Assembly (NCBI RefSeq): GCF_000021685.1
Contig: NC_011959.1
Coordinates: 806,001-870,000 of the forward strand
DNA from: Thermomicrobium roseum DSM 5159
GTDB taxonomy: Bacteria; Chloroflexota; Chloroflexia; Thermomicrobiales; Thermomicrobiaceae
Direction of reading: 5' to 3'
DNA: 64,000 bases
In this document: piece after piece, positions 41,739-50,531 of the stretch
Layout: each line of letters opens with the position of its first letter
Numbering within the stretch: position 1 is the first letter of the stretch
The notes under the pieces: model-generated
The model's database searches: none
The model's input: only the letters and a program-made list of their open reading frames with translations
Told to the model about the DNA's origin: nothing
Program-made: the position numbers and the translations under genes

Positions 41739-42924
41739 ACCGCACCCGCTTGCTCCGCTCCTTCGCCGAGCGTTGCTCCAGGAAACCATTGCGGGCGAAG
41801 AACTGCTCGATCAAGCCGGCGAGCTGCAGCCGCTCTTCTCGATGCACGACGGCCTGCTCGTGCGCCTCTTGGAGTGCCAGCGGGTACCCTCGTGCCCGAC
41901 TGCACTGATCCCACACGACCGCATGCACAAAATCGAGGAGATCCCGATCCACAGCGACCCAATGCGGCAGTTCGACACGAGCGACTTCCGTTCCAGTATG
42001 AAGATAAAAGAACACGATGCGGTCGTCCGCAGGCAGCTGATCCAGAATGGACGATTGGCTCCGAAAGCATGCAGACCGCTCCCCAGGCGCCAGGCGAACG
42101 TCATCGAGTGTCGCGAAGAACCAGCGGTCGGTGACGTCGGGGACGATCGCACAGGCCTGCACGCGTTCCCCTCGTGCCACACGCCGGAGGCAATCATCGC
42201 AATTCACCCTTTGCCCGAGTCGGGGATAATCGCAAGCTGCGACACGCAGGACGTTGATGATGTCACGCGAACCAGGATAACTGATGACCCCAGCCACTGG
42301 TGTTCTCCGACGGCGAAACTCCCCCAGGGCCCGCGCATATCCCTCGATTCCCCACTGCACCAGGCTGGAGGTCTGCCCCTCCAACACCCAAGGAATCAGC
42401 GTTCCATCCTGGAGAGCAAGAACCGGCTCGTGAACATGCTGGGTCAGGCGTAACGCTGCTTCGAGTTCAGCAACCATCCGACGCATCGCGAGCACGTTAC
42501 CGGTGATCGGTATTCGGCGAGTACCATCGGGGATCGAGAGTTCTTCCTCTCTCCACAAGACGATCGGGTCAGAACCGAGTTGAGCCGCTGGCTCCTCACC
42601 GTATTCCAGGACGCAGAAGCCGACATTGATGACCACGTACTGCACTGGACCGTGGCGATCGCTTACCACCACCGATGCATCAGTGGCCACGCAGCTGTAG
42701 CCCGCACGCACTCGTGCGGGAGCGGCGATTCGTTCGAAATAACGTCCGAGCGGCAGACCCAGAAGCCATGAGGTGCGCGCGCTTGCCACGCGGCGCGTGA
42801 TCTCCGCGTCGTCGAACACACGCAAGAGTTCGAGAAGCGCAGGGCGTCCACTGCGCTCCTTTTCGATTACCGTCTCTACTGCTGCCCGAAGCTCACCAGC
42901 GACCTTGAGGATATCGAGCGTCAT
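41731..42924 (-). CDS. nurA: NurA-domain 5'-3' nuclease
   Basis: A 397-residue protein with the NurA domain. The acidic catalytic residues are in VATDAS (Asp82), LQDGTLI (Asp173) and ISYPGSRDIINVLR (Asp221). The RNase H-like fold order agrees with archaeal and bacterial NurA. NurA nucleases resect DNA ends together with the HerA translocase. ATG 42924 overlaps the stop of the upstream zincin gene by 4 bases, and its own stop overlaps the HAS-barrel gene. No herA, rad50 or mre11 is present in the window. Confidence 0.88.
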   Translation of the reverse strand: MTLDILKVAGELRAAVETVIEKERSGRPALLELLRVFDDAEITRRVASARTSWLLGLPLGRYFERIAAPARVRAGYSCVATDASVVVSDRHGPVQYVVINVGFCVLEYGEEPAAQLGSDPIVLWREEELSIPDGTRRIPITGNVLAMRRMVAELEAALRLTQHVHEPVLALQDGTLIPWVLEGQTSSLVQWGIEGYARALGEFRRRRTPVAGVISYPGSRDIINVLRVAACDYPRLGQRVNCDDCLRRVARGERVQACAIVPDVTDRWFFATLDDVRLAPGERSACFRSQSSILDQLPADDRIVFFYLHTGTEVARVELPHWVAVDRDLLDFVHAVVWDQCSRARGYPLALQEAHEQAVVHREERLQLAGLIEQFFARNGFLEQRSAKERSKRVRYA

Positions 42925-44093
42925 TCTGACGAACCACTCGTCACGCGACTGATCCAGCTATCCGGTTCAGCGAGTTCCTCGTACGTCGGCAACCACTCTG
43001 GGCCTCTCCACAAAACAGCGAAGGCCTCGCGTCCCATGCGATCAGCGATCGCTCGGCAGAACCCCTCACCACGCCGATACTGCTCGAGTTTCATGTCCAA
43101 CCCGGTCAGGCGCAGTAGCAAACGCTCCGCTGGTGTGCGAGCACGCTCACGCTCCTCGAAACGACGCTCGATCAGTGGGTAGGATTCAACGATTTCTCGA
43201 CCGACTTCGCGCATGACATAGTTGCTGTACCCTTCGATGACAGCCATGATCGCCTGCAACTGCCGGAACAGACGTCGCTGCTCGGTAGACATGAGCAGTT
43301 CCATCCACGTCGTATCGGCGGTCCAGTCCCCTCGCCGAGCGGTCCGCAGAATCTCGATGACGCGATGAAAGAGCTTCCCCTCATGTCGCAGCGCTTCGAC
43401 CCACTGGCGCAAGAGCCCATTGACATGATCGCGCAACCAAGGACTGCTTTCGAACTCGAAGGCATGGGTTACCTCGTGCAAGACCAGCCAACGATAAAAG
43501 TCGTGCTCGGGCAGTCGCCAGTTCCTGATCAACCAGCGAATGTTCGGCTCGACGAAATAGAGTTTTCCAGCCGCAGTCGGTTCCCCACCGAGTACAGCAA
43601 TGTCGTACTGGCCCAAAACTCGCCGCGAGAGGAACCCAAGTGCCATCCCCACTTCCATCGTCGCAGCGGACCGGCCAGCGTGCGCCCAGAGGACCGCAGC
43701 AGCCCGAGCGAGCGGTTGTTCCGGTAGTTGGATGACGACCTCCAGCGGACGCAGAACCTCTGCAAATCCTTCCAGATTCGCATCGATCCAATCGATCCGA
43801 TCGAAGGCATAGACGCGATGTATGCCGCTGGGAACCGGTGAACCAACAAAGTCAGCGATGGCCGGCGCGAGTTCCGTGACGAGTCTGCGATAGCGATCCG
43901 TTGCCTCCTCTCGCTCCAATGGACTCAAGCGCACTCCACCGGAGAGACGTAACGCGATCTCCCGCGCCCGCTCCCAGTCGACGAGCCGAGGAGGTTCGAG
44001 AACCATCAAGCGGTCACGCGTCTGCTGTCCGATCCATCGCCCGACCGAGAGTCCCACCACAAGCCCCAGAGCCTGTGCTGAACGCTGGTTCAT
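42921..44093 (-). CDS. Zincin_2 family protein (F420-biosynthesis-associated metalloprotease-like)
   Basis: A 390-residue protein with HEVTHAFEF (zinc motif HExxH at 206-210). The motif context and the flanking all-alpha pattern (GYSNYVMREVGREIVES later) match the zincin_2/DUF2342 family, often annotated as coenzyme F420 biosynthesis associated. No F420 gene is nearby. The N-terminus has a weak hydrophobic stretch but no clear signal peptide. It is the first gene of the three-gene NurA operon (ATGA overlap with nurA). A peptide substrate is not known. Confidence 0.87.
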   Translation of the reverse strand: MNQRSAQALGLVVGLSVGRWIGQQTRDRLMVLEPPRLVDWERAREIALRLSGGVRLSPLEREEATDRYRRLVTELAPAIADFVGSPVPSGIHRVYAFDRIDWIDANLEGFAEVLRPLEVVIQLPEQPLARAAAVLWAHAGRSAATMEVGMALGFLSRRVLGQYDIAVLGGEPTAAGKLYFVEPNIRWLIRNWRLPEHDFYRWLVLHEVTHAFEFESSPWLRDHVNGLLRQWVEALRHEGKLFHRVIEILRTARRGDWTADTTWMELLMSTEQRRLFRQLQAIMAVIEGYSNYVMREVGREIVESYPLIERRFEERERARTPAERLLLRLTGLDMKLEQYRRGEGFCRAIADRMGREAFAVLWRGPEWLPTYEELAEPDSWISRVTSGSSE

Positions 44094-44109
44094 GATCGCA
44101 CTCCTCGCA

Positions 44110-46419
44110 CTACGGCACCGGCGTCGGCGTCGCCTCCGGTACCGGGGTCGTGGCCTCTGTGGGTTGCGGAGTTCCCTCTTCCGGAGTCTCCGTCGGGGTC
44201 GGCGACGGTTGCGGACCGACCAGGGTCACGTTCTGGGACGGCTGATAGGTGCTGCGCAAGGTGACATCGTCGATCAGGCGATCTCCCTCGTAGACGCGCC
44301 GTCGTATCGCCACACTGAATCCATCACGAGCACGCTCGACGACGACTTGCTCCCCAGGAGCCAGGGAAGAGTCTTCCCTGATCACCGGAGTCGGATCTGC
44401 CTTCACGACATTCGTCACGACAGGATCATCCACGACCACCCGCCAATTTGGTTTCGTGCCCCAAATTTCGACATGCACCCAAGAACCATCTGCCCATGCC
44501 ACGACAGCGATCCAGTCGCTCGTCGTGTTCCGGAATTTGAAGTCGAGACCATAATCCGTATCGACCGTCGCATCCAACCCGATCAAACCACTCGGCGGCT
44601 GACCGTAGAGTGGAATCCAATACAGATGCCAGTTTCGCTCGACGATGGGAAAACCGCCCCAGAATGCAGCGTGGAAGACCGTGGTCGAGACCTGGCACAC
44701 CCCACCACCGACGGAGGGAACCGTTTGGACACGCCCATTGGTTGCGACGATTCCGTAACCGACCTTGTACCCGTTTTCGAGGTTGATGGCTCCCACCGTT
44801 CCGGTGAACGAGAACACTTCACCCGGCGGTACCAGCGCTCCATTCACCCGCTGCACGGCGAGCTCCACATTGTGTCGACGATTCGGCGCCGAATCACCGT
44901 AATAGGTTGCCCCTGCTGAGATTCGTTCACGGATCCGGATCTGACTCGCCATGGCCGAGGTGACGCGGGGCTCGACATTCGCGACGACGAGATCGACCGC
45001 CGATCGACCCGACCGTACCGCTCGCTCGAACGCGATCAGCGATCCCTCGATATCGAGCCGCTGACCGGTTTGCTCGGGGGTGACGACGATCACTTTTCCA
45101 TCTCGATAGCGGAGCACCGCATCGCGAGCATCCCGCTGGATTTGTGGTGCGATCGCCTCCAAAAGGGAGCGTACCGTCGACCTGTCGATACTGACGTCCA
45201 AACCGACAACGTTTTCCCCCTGCCGACGTTGTTCGAAAGTCAACAGCGCAGCGAGCTCCCCACCGCGCAGGGTTCGCGTGCCATTCGGCCACCGCACTGT
45301 CAAACCACGATCGACGAGTGCCTGCGCTCGCGCACGCGCCTCATCTGCCATCGCTTCCGTCACGAGCGGAGATGCGGGACGTGCCTGCACAGGTATCGTG
45401 CGCTCCCCGCGCTCGACCCGAACCAGAAACTCGTTCACTGTGGCCACCACATCGAGTACCGCCCCAGGCCGAGCGGGTACAACCTCGAAAGCTGACCCGT
45501 TCCAGCGCACATGGGCATCCTGAGCAGGTGCAACGACCACCCCTGCGATCCGGCTCAAGTACTCTTCGAGCTTACCGCGGTCGAAAGACGCTCGCAGTGC
45601 TCCTTCATGGCTTGTGAGAGTCAGCAAGCGAGCCAGATCAGGAGGAGAAATCATCCAGCGTGACTCGCCATCCAGGGTGAGCACGATCGGGCTACCGACC
45701 AAGGCTTGCACGCGGGGCTTCAGTGGCTCGAGATCGCTCTCTGTATACGTCGGAGGCAAGGTAACTGGAGCCAGTTCGACTCTTCCGACTCTCCCTGAAG
45801 CGAGTGCTCCTTCGACGGACTGTCGAGCGATTCCGAGATCGATGCCCACGCCCTCGCGAGCAGGAGCAACGTACAACGATCCGTCCTCGTCGACAGTGAA
45901 AAAGGCGTCCTGCGGCGGGCGCGCGGCCCGTTCAGCCAGGGTGCGAACCGCCGCCTCGAGACGATCCGCTCGATAGGTGACTGGAACCGGGATCACCTCG
46001 AGGCCAAGTCGCGCTGCGAGCCAACTGGCCGAGTCACGCCACAGATTGCCACTACGCCCCACGCGATGAGCTTGGTTCACCGCTACCTGCGCATTCCATT
46101 CCGGCTCCAACTCACGTACGGGAAGGGCCAATTCAGCTCCCTGGAAAGTCAGCACGATCTCTTGATTGGTCAGCGCCGCGAGGGCGTTCGTCACGCGTTG
46201 GGCAGCCTCATCCACGGTGAGACCACCGACATCCACCCCGGCAACCCGCACGCCTGGATAGATCCGATCGCCCTGGAGCCAGCCATAGGCGAAAATCGCG
46301 GCCACACTCACGAGCACGGCCCCTGCGACGATAACGCTCGCTCCAGTGACGACGCGCCGCAGCCACTGACCTGGCATACGGGTTGTGACGACTTCGCGGA
46401 CGACTTCGGCGATACTCAC
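44110..46419 (-). CDS. VanW-family protein with PG-binding-like repeats and G5-like domain
   Basis: A 769-residue exported protein: signal-anchor helix (about 23-45), two or more repeats of the peptidoglycan-binding-4 type (for example GVRVAGVDVGGLTVDEAAQR and LALVDRGLTVRWPNGTRTL-like blocks), a VanW domain (about 500-650, SVGGGVCQVSTTVFHAAFWG), a G5-like strand region (about 675-730) and a Pro/Thr-rich tail. The frame extends to 46890, but GTG 46419 has AGGGGG ahead and leaves the RidA gene free. Proteins of this kind are wall-associated and linked to vancomycin resistance clusters by name only. Function unknown. It ends 16 bases before the zincin gene start. Confidence 0.87.
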   Translation of the reverse strand: MSIAEVVREVVTTRMPGQWLRRVVTGASVIVAGAVLVSVAAIFAYGWLQGDRIYPGVRVAGVDVGGLTVDEAAQRVTNALAALTNQEIVLTFQGAELALPVRELEPEWNAQVAVNQAHRVGRSGNLWRDSASWLAARLGLEVIPVPVTYRADRLEAAVRTLAERAARPPQDAFFTVDEDGSLYVAPAREGVGIDLGIARQSVEGALASGRVGRVELAPVTLPPTYTESDLEPLKPRVQALVGSPIVLTLDGESRWMISPPDLARLLTLTSHEGALRASFDRGKLEEYLSRIAGVVVAPAQDAHVRWNGSAFEVVPARPGAVLDVVATVNEFLVRVERGERTIPVQARPASPLVTEAMADEARARAQALVDRGLTVRWPNGTRTLRGGELAALLTFEQRRQGENVVGLDVSIDRSTVRSLLEAIAPQIQRDARDAVLRYRDGKVIVVTPEQTGQRLDIEGSLIAFERAVRSGRSAVDLVVANVEPRVTSAMASQIRIRERISAGATYYGDSAPNRRHNVELAVQRVNGALVPPGEVFSFTGTVGAINLENGYKVGYGIVATNGRVQTVPSVGGGVCQVSTTVFHAAFWGGFPIVERNWHLYWIPLYGQPPSGLIGLDATVDTDYGLDFKFRNTTSDWIAVVAWADGSWVHVEIWGTKPNWRVVVDDPVVTNVVKADPTPVIREDSSLAPGEQVVVERARDGFSVAIRRRVYEGDRLIDDVTLRSTYQPSQNVTLVGPQPSPTPTETPEEGTPQPTEATTPVPEATPTPVP

Positions 46420-46498
46420 GAGTCCCCCTGCCGAGAGTGTCCGGACACCGAACCAGCATGAGTGTACCAGAGGTGACCTTTTGCCTCCCACGCGCCCA

Positions 46499-46527
46499 TT
46501 GCGCGGCGGTCCGACGTATGGTAGCGT
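46499..46527 (+). promoter_or_regulatory. Possible promoter of the RidA gene
   Basis: TTGCGC (46499-46504), 17-base spacer, TAGCGT (46522-46527), about 40 bases before the RidA ATG. The -10 box is the same TAGCGT hexamer as in front of the DUF2090 gene. Pattern match only. Confidence 0.35.
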
Positions 46528-46566
46528 CGACGAGAAACGACGAGCGGAAGGCGAGGTGCGAGTGGT

Positions 46567-46950
46567 ATGGAACGCGAAGTTATTCGCACCGATGGAGCTC
46601 CCCAACCGATCGGGCCCTATGTTCAGGCCGTCCGTGTCGGTCAGTTCGTCTTCACTGCTGGCCAGATTCCTCTCGACCCAGCAAGCGGCCGTATGGTCGA
46701 GGGTGGCATCGAAGAACAGACGGAGCGCGTTTTGGAGAACCTCAAGGCGATCTTGGAAGCTGCTGGGAGTTCGCTCTCGCGTGTGGTTCGGACAACATGC
46801 TTTTTGGCGGACTTGGAAGACTTCGCTGCTTTCAACCGGATCTATGCCAAGTATTTCGGCGAAAATCCACCACCGCGGACAACGGTGCAAGCTGCGCGCT
46901 TGCCTGCCGGAGCGTTGGTTGAAATCGACTGCATCGCTATCGTGGAGTAA
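46567..46950 (+). CDS. ridA: RidA-family deaminase (reactive intermediate imine deaminase)
   Basis: A 127-residue YjgF/YER057c/UK114 family protein. Signatures are GPYVQAVRVGQFVFTAGQIP, EEQTERVLENLKAILEAAG and the C-terminal PPPRTTVQAARLPAGALVEI with the catalytic Arg. RidA trimers hydrolyse reactive enamine/imine products of PLP enzymes such as threonine dehydratase. Length and residues are canonical. It is divergent from the VanW gene and followed by tRNA-Val. Confidence 0.95.
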   Translation: MEREVIRTDGAPQPIGPYVQAVRVGQFVFTAGQIPLDPASGRMVEGGIEEQTERVLENLKAILEAAGSSLSRVVRTTCFLADLEDFAAFNRIYAKYFGENPPPRTTVQAARLPAGALVEIDCIAIVE

Positions 46951-46958
46951 GAAGTGGC

Positions 46959-46988
46959 TTGCGGCACCGTCTCCGCCTTTGTTATACT
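46959..46988 (+). promoter_or_regulatory. Promoter of tRNA-Val(CAC)
   Basis: TTGCGG (46959-46964), 18-base spacer, TATACT (46983-46988), 13 bases before the tRNA. The -10 box is the same as in the tRNA-Leu promoter. Confidence 0.65.
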
Positions 46989-47001
46989 CGGGGTGTGAAA
47001 C

Positions 47002-47075
47002 GGGTGAGTAGCTCAGCCGGTTAGAGCGCGCGGTTCACATCCGCGAGGTCAGGGGTTCGAGTCCCTTCTCACCCA
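47002..47075 (+). tRNA. tRNA-Val (anticodon CAC)
   Basis: Acceptor GGGTGAG pairs with CTCACCC, discriminator A at 47075. Anticodon stem CGCGG/CCGCG with loop TTCACAT gives CAC. The T-arm GGGGTTCGAGTCCC is intact. CCA is not encoded. It reads GUG codons and complements the TAC isoacceptor at 33957. Confidence 0.95.
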
Positions 47076-47093
47076 CTGGCGGAGTACGGGAGT

Positions 47094-47133
47094 CACAACG
47101 GTGGCGCGGCGAACAGCCGTTGCCACTGTTGTG
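47094..47133 (+). terminator. Hairpin between tRNA-Val and greA
   Basis: CACAACGGTGGC (47094-47105) pairs with GCCACTGTTGTG (47122-47133) over 12 positions including one G-U, with a 16-base loop. No T-run follows. It may end the tRNA transcript or act as a leader structure for greA. The remaining 130 bases before greA show no other signal. Confidence 0.5.
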
Positions 47134-47264
47134 TTACGTATAGCGCAAGACTGCACGCGTATCACGAGACCGCCAAGGGTTGGCTCGGCAGATGAGCCTC
47201 CGGAGTCACGATTCACCGGCCGTATCCACTGGACGCAGCAGAGTGAAACGGAGAGGTGCCCAAG

Positions 47265-47735
47265 ATGGTGCGTGAGCGCCCGATCGTGTTGACACCCGAA
47301 GGGAAAGCAGCGCTCGAACAAGAACTCGAGCACCTGCGCCAGCACAAGTTGCCTTTGTTGCTCGAGCGACTGCAGCAACTCAGCAATGAGGGCGATATTT
47401 CCGACAACAGCGAGTACGAAGACACGAAGGAAGAACTCGTTCTGACCGAAGCGCGCATCCGCGAGATCGAGCACATCCTGCGTCGAGCCCAGATGATCAC
47501 TCGTGCTGGCCCACAGGACGAAGTGCGTTTGGGTTCACGCGTGACCGTCATCGACGAGGAAGGAAGCGTCGAGACCTGGGTAATCGTCAGCCCCGAAGAG
47601 GCGAATGCCGCGCAGGGACGCATTTCCATCGAGTCCCCGGTCGGTGCAGCGCTCCTCGGCAAACGTGTCGGAACCACTGTGACGGTGCGTGCTCCAGGTG
47701 GGGAAATGCGCTTCACCATTCAACGCATCGAGTGA
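47265..47735 (+). CDS. greA: Transcription elongation factor GreA
   Basis: A 156-residue Gre factor. The N-terminal coiled coil has LTPEGKAALEQELEHL and the acidic tip GDISDNSEYEDTKEEL, which reaches the RNA polymerase active site. A C-terminal FKBP-like domain follows (ESPVGAALLGKRVGTTVTV). It rescues backtracked polymerase by transcript cleavage. GTG 47256 is possible, but ATG 47265 has GGAGAGG 8 bases ahead and the GTG lies inside that site. It is followed after 79 bases by lysS. Confidence 0.96.
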   Translation: MVRERPIVLTPEGKAALEQELEHLRQHKLPLLLERLQQLSNEGDISDNSEYEDTKEELVLTEARIREIEHILRRAQMITRAGPQDEVRLGSRVTVIDEEGSVETWVIVSPEEANAAQGRISIESPVGAALLGKRVGTTVTVRAPGGEMRFTIQRIE

Positions 47736-47814
47736 TCGTGCCAAAATCTCTTTGCGTTTTGGATTTCATCCTTGCAGAGCGGTCTGCCGAGAAACCATAA
47801 CCGGAGAGAGGGAT

Positions 47815-49404
47815 ATGCCGCTCAACGATCAGCAGCGCGCACGGCTCGAAAAGCTCCGCGAACTACGCCAACAGGGTATCGACCCGTATCCGGCTCGTTC
47901 GCATCGCCAATTGACTGCAGCGCAGGCGCACGCTGTCTTCACCGAGCGCGAGCCGCACCTCGGTGGCCAGCCCGATCCCGAACCAGTCACGCTGGCTGGC
48001 CGCGTCGTCTCCGTTCGCGACATGGGACGGACCGTCTTCAGTCATATCCGGGACGGGTCAGGAGCGATCCAACTCTTCTTGCGCCGCGAGTTCGTCGGTG
48101 ATGACCAACTGGCATGGTTCAAGCGCTACGTCGACCTGAACGATTTCGTCGAAGCCGATGGGCATCTCTTCCGCACACGAACCGGTGAAGTTTCTCTCGA
48201 GGTGCACGCGCTCCGACTGCTGAGCAAGGCGCTCAATCCGCCACCGGACAAGTGGCACGGGTTGACCGACGTCGAAACGCGCTACCGCCAACGCTATGTC
48301 GACCTCATGGCCAACCCGGACACGCGACAAATCTTCGTGACACGGGCCCGCGTCATTCGCGCGATCCGTCAGTACCTGGACGAACGCGGCTTTCTCGAGG
48401 TCGAGACACCCACGCTCCAACCGATCTATGGCGGTGCTGCAGCCCGCCCCTTCACCACCTACTACCATGCTCTGGATCAGACCTTCTATTTGCGTATTTC
48501 CGACGAACTCTATCTCAAGCGGCTTCTCGTCGGTGGCTACGAGCGCGTTTACGAGATTTGCAAGGACTTTCGCAATGAAGGGATCGATGCTCGGCATAAC
48601 CCTGAATTCACCATGCTCGAGTTTTATGCAGCGTATGCCGATTACCACGATATCATGCAGATGTGCGAGGAATTGATCGTTTTCGCAGCACGCGAGGCCC
48701 TCGGCACTTTGACCTTCCAGTGGGGAGACACGGTTATCGACTTGACACCGCCGTGGGCCCGAATGAGCTTGCGCGAGGCACTACTTCGTTTCACCGGAAT
48801 CGATTTTCTGGAAGTGACCGACCAGCCGACACTCTATGCGCGCGCCCGAGCTCTCGGAGCCGACGTGGAGCCCACCACGGTCTGGCCTCGCATTCTCGAC
48901 GAACTCCTCAAGACCTTCGTTCGGCCGCGTCTCGTCCAACCGACGTTCATCTACGATTACCCTGTGGCTCTGTCACCGCTCGCTAAGCGCAAGCCGGAGG
49001 ATCCACGCCTCGTCGAGCGTTTCCAACTCTTCGTTGGGGGGCTGGAACTCGCGAACGCATATACCGAGTTGAACGATCCGCTCGATCAGTTGTACCGCTT
49101 CCTCGAGCAAGCACGCGACCGGGCGCAAGGAGACGAGGAAGCGATGCCGATCGACGAGGACTTCATCAACGCCTTGATGTACGGTATGCCACCAACGGGC
49201 GGATTCGGTCTCGGCATCGACCGGCTGGTCATGCTCTTCACGAATCGGCCAACGATCCGCGAGGTCATCTTGTTCCCACAGCTTCGCACCAAACCTCAAC
49301 CGCTGGGGCTCGCCGAAGACTTACAGCCGTACCTCGAACTGGTTCCCGGGTTTCAAGAATCGGTGTCGACCGGCAGCGCGTCACCCGAAGGCGAAGCCGG
49401 CTGA
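47815..49404 (+). CDS. lysS: Lysyl-tRNA synthetase (class II)
   Basis: A 529-residue class IIb synthetase. The OB anticodon-binding domain has VRDMGRTVFSHIRDGSGAIQ. Motif 1 is around FLEVETPTLQPIYGGAAARP, motif 2 is FRNEGIDARHNPEFTMLE and motif 3 is GFGLGIDRLVML. The frame opens at 47689, but ATG 47815 has GGAGAGAGG and gives the usual N-terminus. The greA-lysS order is common in bacteria. The last 52 bases overlap the end of the convergent AI-2E transporter gene. Confidence 0.97.
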   Translation: MPLNDQQRARLEKLRELRQQGIDPYPARSHRQLTAAQAHAVFTEREPHLGGQPDPEPVTLAGRVVSVRDMGRTVFSHIRDGSGAIQLFLRREFVGDDQLAWFKRYVDLNDFVEADGHLFRTRTGEVSLEVHALRLLSKALNPPPDKWHGLTDVETRYRQRYVDLMANPDTRQIFVTRARVIRAIRQYLDERGFLEVETPTLQPIYGGAAARPFTTYYHALDQTFYLRISDELYLKRLLVGGYERVYEICKDFRNEGIDARHNPEFTMLEFYAAYADYHDIMQMCEELIVFAAREALGTLTFQWGDTVIDLTPPWARMSLREALLRFTGIDFLEVTDQPTLYARARALGADVEPTTVWPRILDELLKTFVRPRLVQPTFIYDYPVALSPLAKRKPEDPRLVERFQLFVGGLELANAYTELNDPLDQLYRFLEQARDRAQGDEEAMPIDEDFINALMYGMPPTGGFGLGIDRLVMLFTNRPTIREVILFPQLRTKPQPLGLAEDLQPYLELVPGFQESVSTGSASPEGEAG

Positions 49405-50528
49405 GCAGCCGCATCGAGGTCACTCCAGCGCCGATAGAGATAGCGGAACGCATCCCGCACGACCGCTGCCAGTGGGACCATGACGACCATTCCCGGCAGT
49501 CCCCAGAGTGCTCCACCGGTGACGACCAGAACCATCACAACAGCCGGGTTCATGTCAACGACATAGCCGTGCACCCGCGGAACCAGGAGATTGTTCTCCA
49601 GTTGCTGAATTACGATAAAGGCGAGTCCAACCCAAAGAAGCTTACCGGGATCAGTGGCCAGCGCGACGAGCGCGATCACGATGAACGTCAGGATCGGGCC
49701 CAGGATCGGCACGAGTTCCAAGACGCCAGCGATCAGTCCTAGGACGATCGGCTGTGTCATGCCGATCGCCCACATAGCGACTCCGACAGCAACGCCGATG
49801 ACGAGCCCCAAAAAAAGCTGGCCGCGGATATATGCAGCCAACGTTCGGTCGACGATCTTGACGAGAGCACGGACATCGTCACGCCAATCTGCTGGCCAAA
49901 GTCCATAGAACCACTGGAGCGCTCGTTCACTGTCTTTCAGCACGTAGTACATCCAGAACGGGACGAGAACGAGTGCCGAGAAGAAGCCGATCGCCGCGGT
50001 CACTGCCCCGAAGGTCAGGCGCATCGCACGCTGCACCCCCTGCAGCGCCATCGACCATAGATTGCCCAGGGCTGACTCGATTTGAGTCCGTATCGTCGCC
50101 GGCACATTGGCCTCGTATTGCGTCAGGAGGTCATTGACCTGCTCATTGATCGTTTGCCAGTATCCTGGTGTGGCTTGGACGAACTCGGTCGTCTGCCGAA
50201 TCAAAGGAGGTACGAGAAGCAGCCCGATACCAGCGAGCACGGCGGCAGCCGTGAGATAGGTCGCGAGGATGGCGACCGTGCGGGCGAGTCCTGGCATACG
50301 CCGGTGGAACGGCAGCAGTCGCTCGTAGAGCGTTACCAGCGGTGCGAGAAGGTACACCAAAATCGCACCGATGAAGAAGGGAACGAGTGCCCCTCGCACC
50401 GTCCACAGGACCCAGAAGACAGTAACGAGAGCGAGCAGTACGAGACCGCGGCGCAGCCAACGCTTGGTCGCCGCCTGCGACACGTGTACGGAACTGTTTT
50501 GTACCGGAGGCGACTTCCCTACGGCCAC
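49353..50528 (-). CDS. AI-2E family transporter (PerM-like permease)
   Basis: A 391-residue protein with about eight helices. The family pattern is seen in RGALVPFFIGAILVYLLAPL, VLVPFWMYYVLKD and LGLIAGVLELVPILGPILT, the conserved E-x-(I/V)-P-x-x-G-P block. Members export autoinducer-2 or act as ion antiporters; most are uncharacterised. GTG 50528 lies 3 bases from the PotC stop and lacks a good ribosome binding site, so translational coupling is likely or the true start is the GTG in HVSQAATK a few codons on. The last 52 bases overlap lysS from the other strand. Confidence 0.9.
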   Translation of the reverse strand: MAVGKSPPVQNSSVHVSQAATKRWLRRGLVLLALVTVFWVLWTVRGALVPFFIGAILVYLLAPLVTLYERLLPFHRRMPGLARTVAILATYLTAAAVLAGIGLLLVPPLIRQTTEFVQATPGYWQTINEQVNDLLTQYEANVPATIRTQIESALGNLWSMALQGVQRAMRLTFGAVTAAIGFFSALVLVPFWMYYVLKDSERALQWFYGLWPADWRDDVRALVKIVDRTLAAYIRGQLFLGLVIGVAVGVAMWAIGMTQPIVLGLIAGVLELVPILGPILTFIVIALVALATDPGKLLWVGLAFIVIQQLENNLLVPRVHGYVVDMNPAVVMVLVVTGGALWGLPGMVVMVPLAAVVRDAFRYLYRRWSDLDAAAQPASPSGDALPVDTDS

Positions 50529-50531
50529 GGG

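Noticed and set aside
46420..46890. N-terminal extension of the VanW protein to 926 residues
   Set aside because: It would overlap ridA on the other strand and place the signal anchor inside the protein; GTG 46419 has a ribosome binding site.
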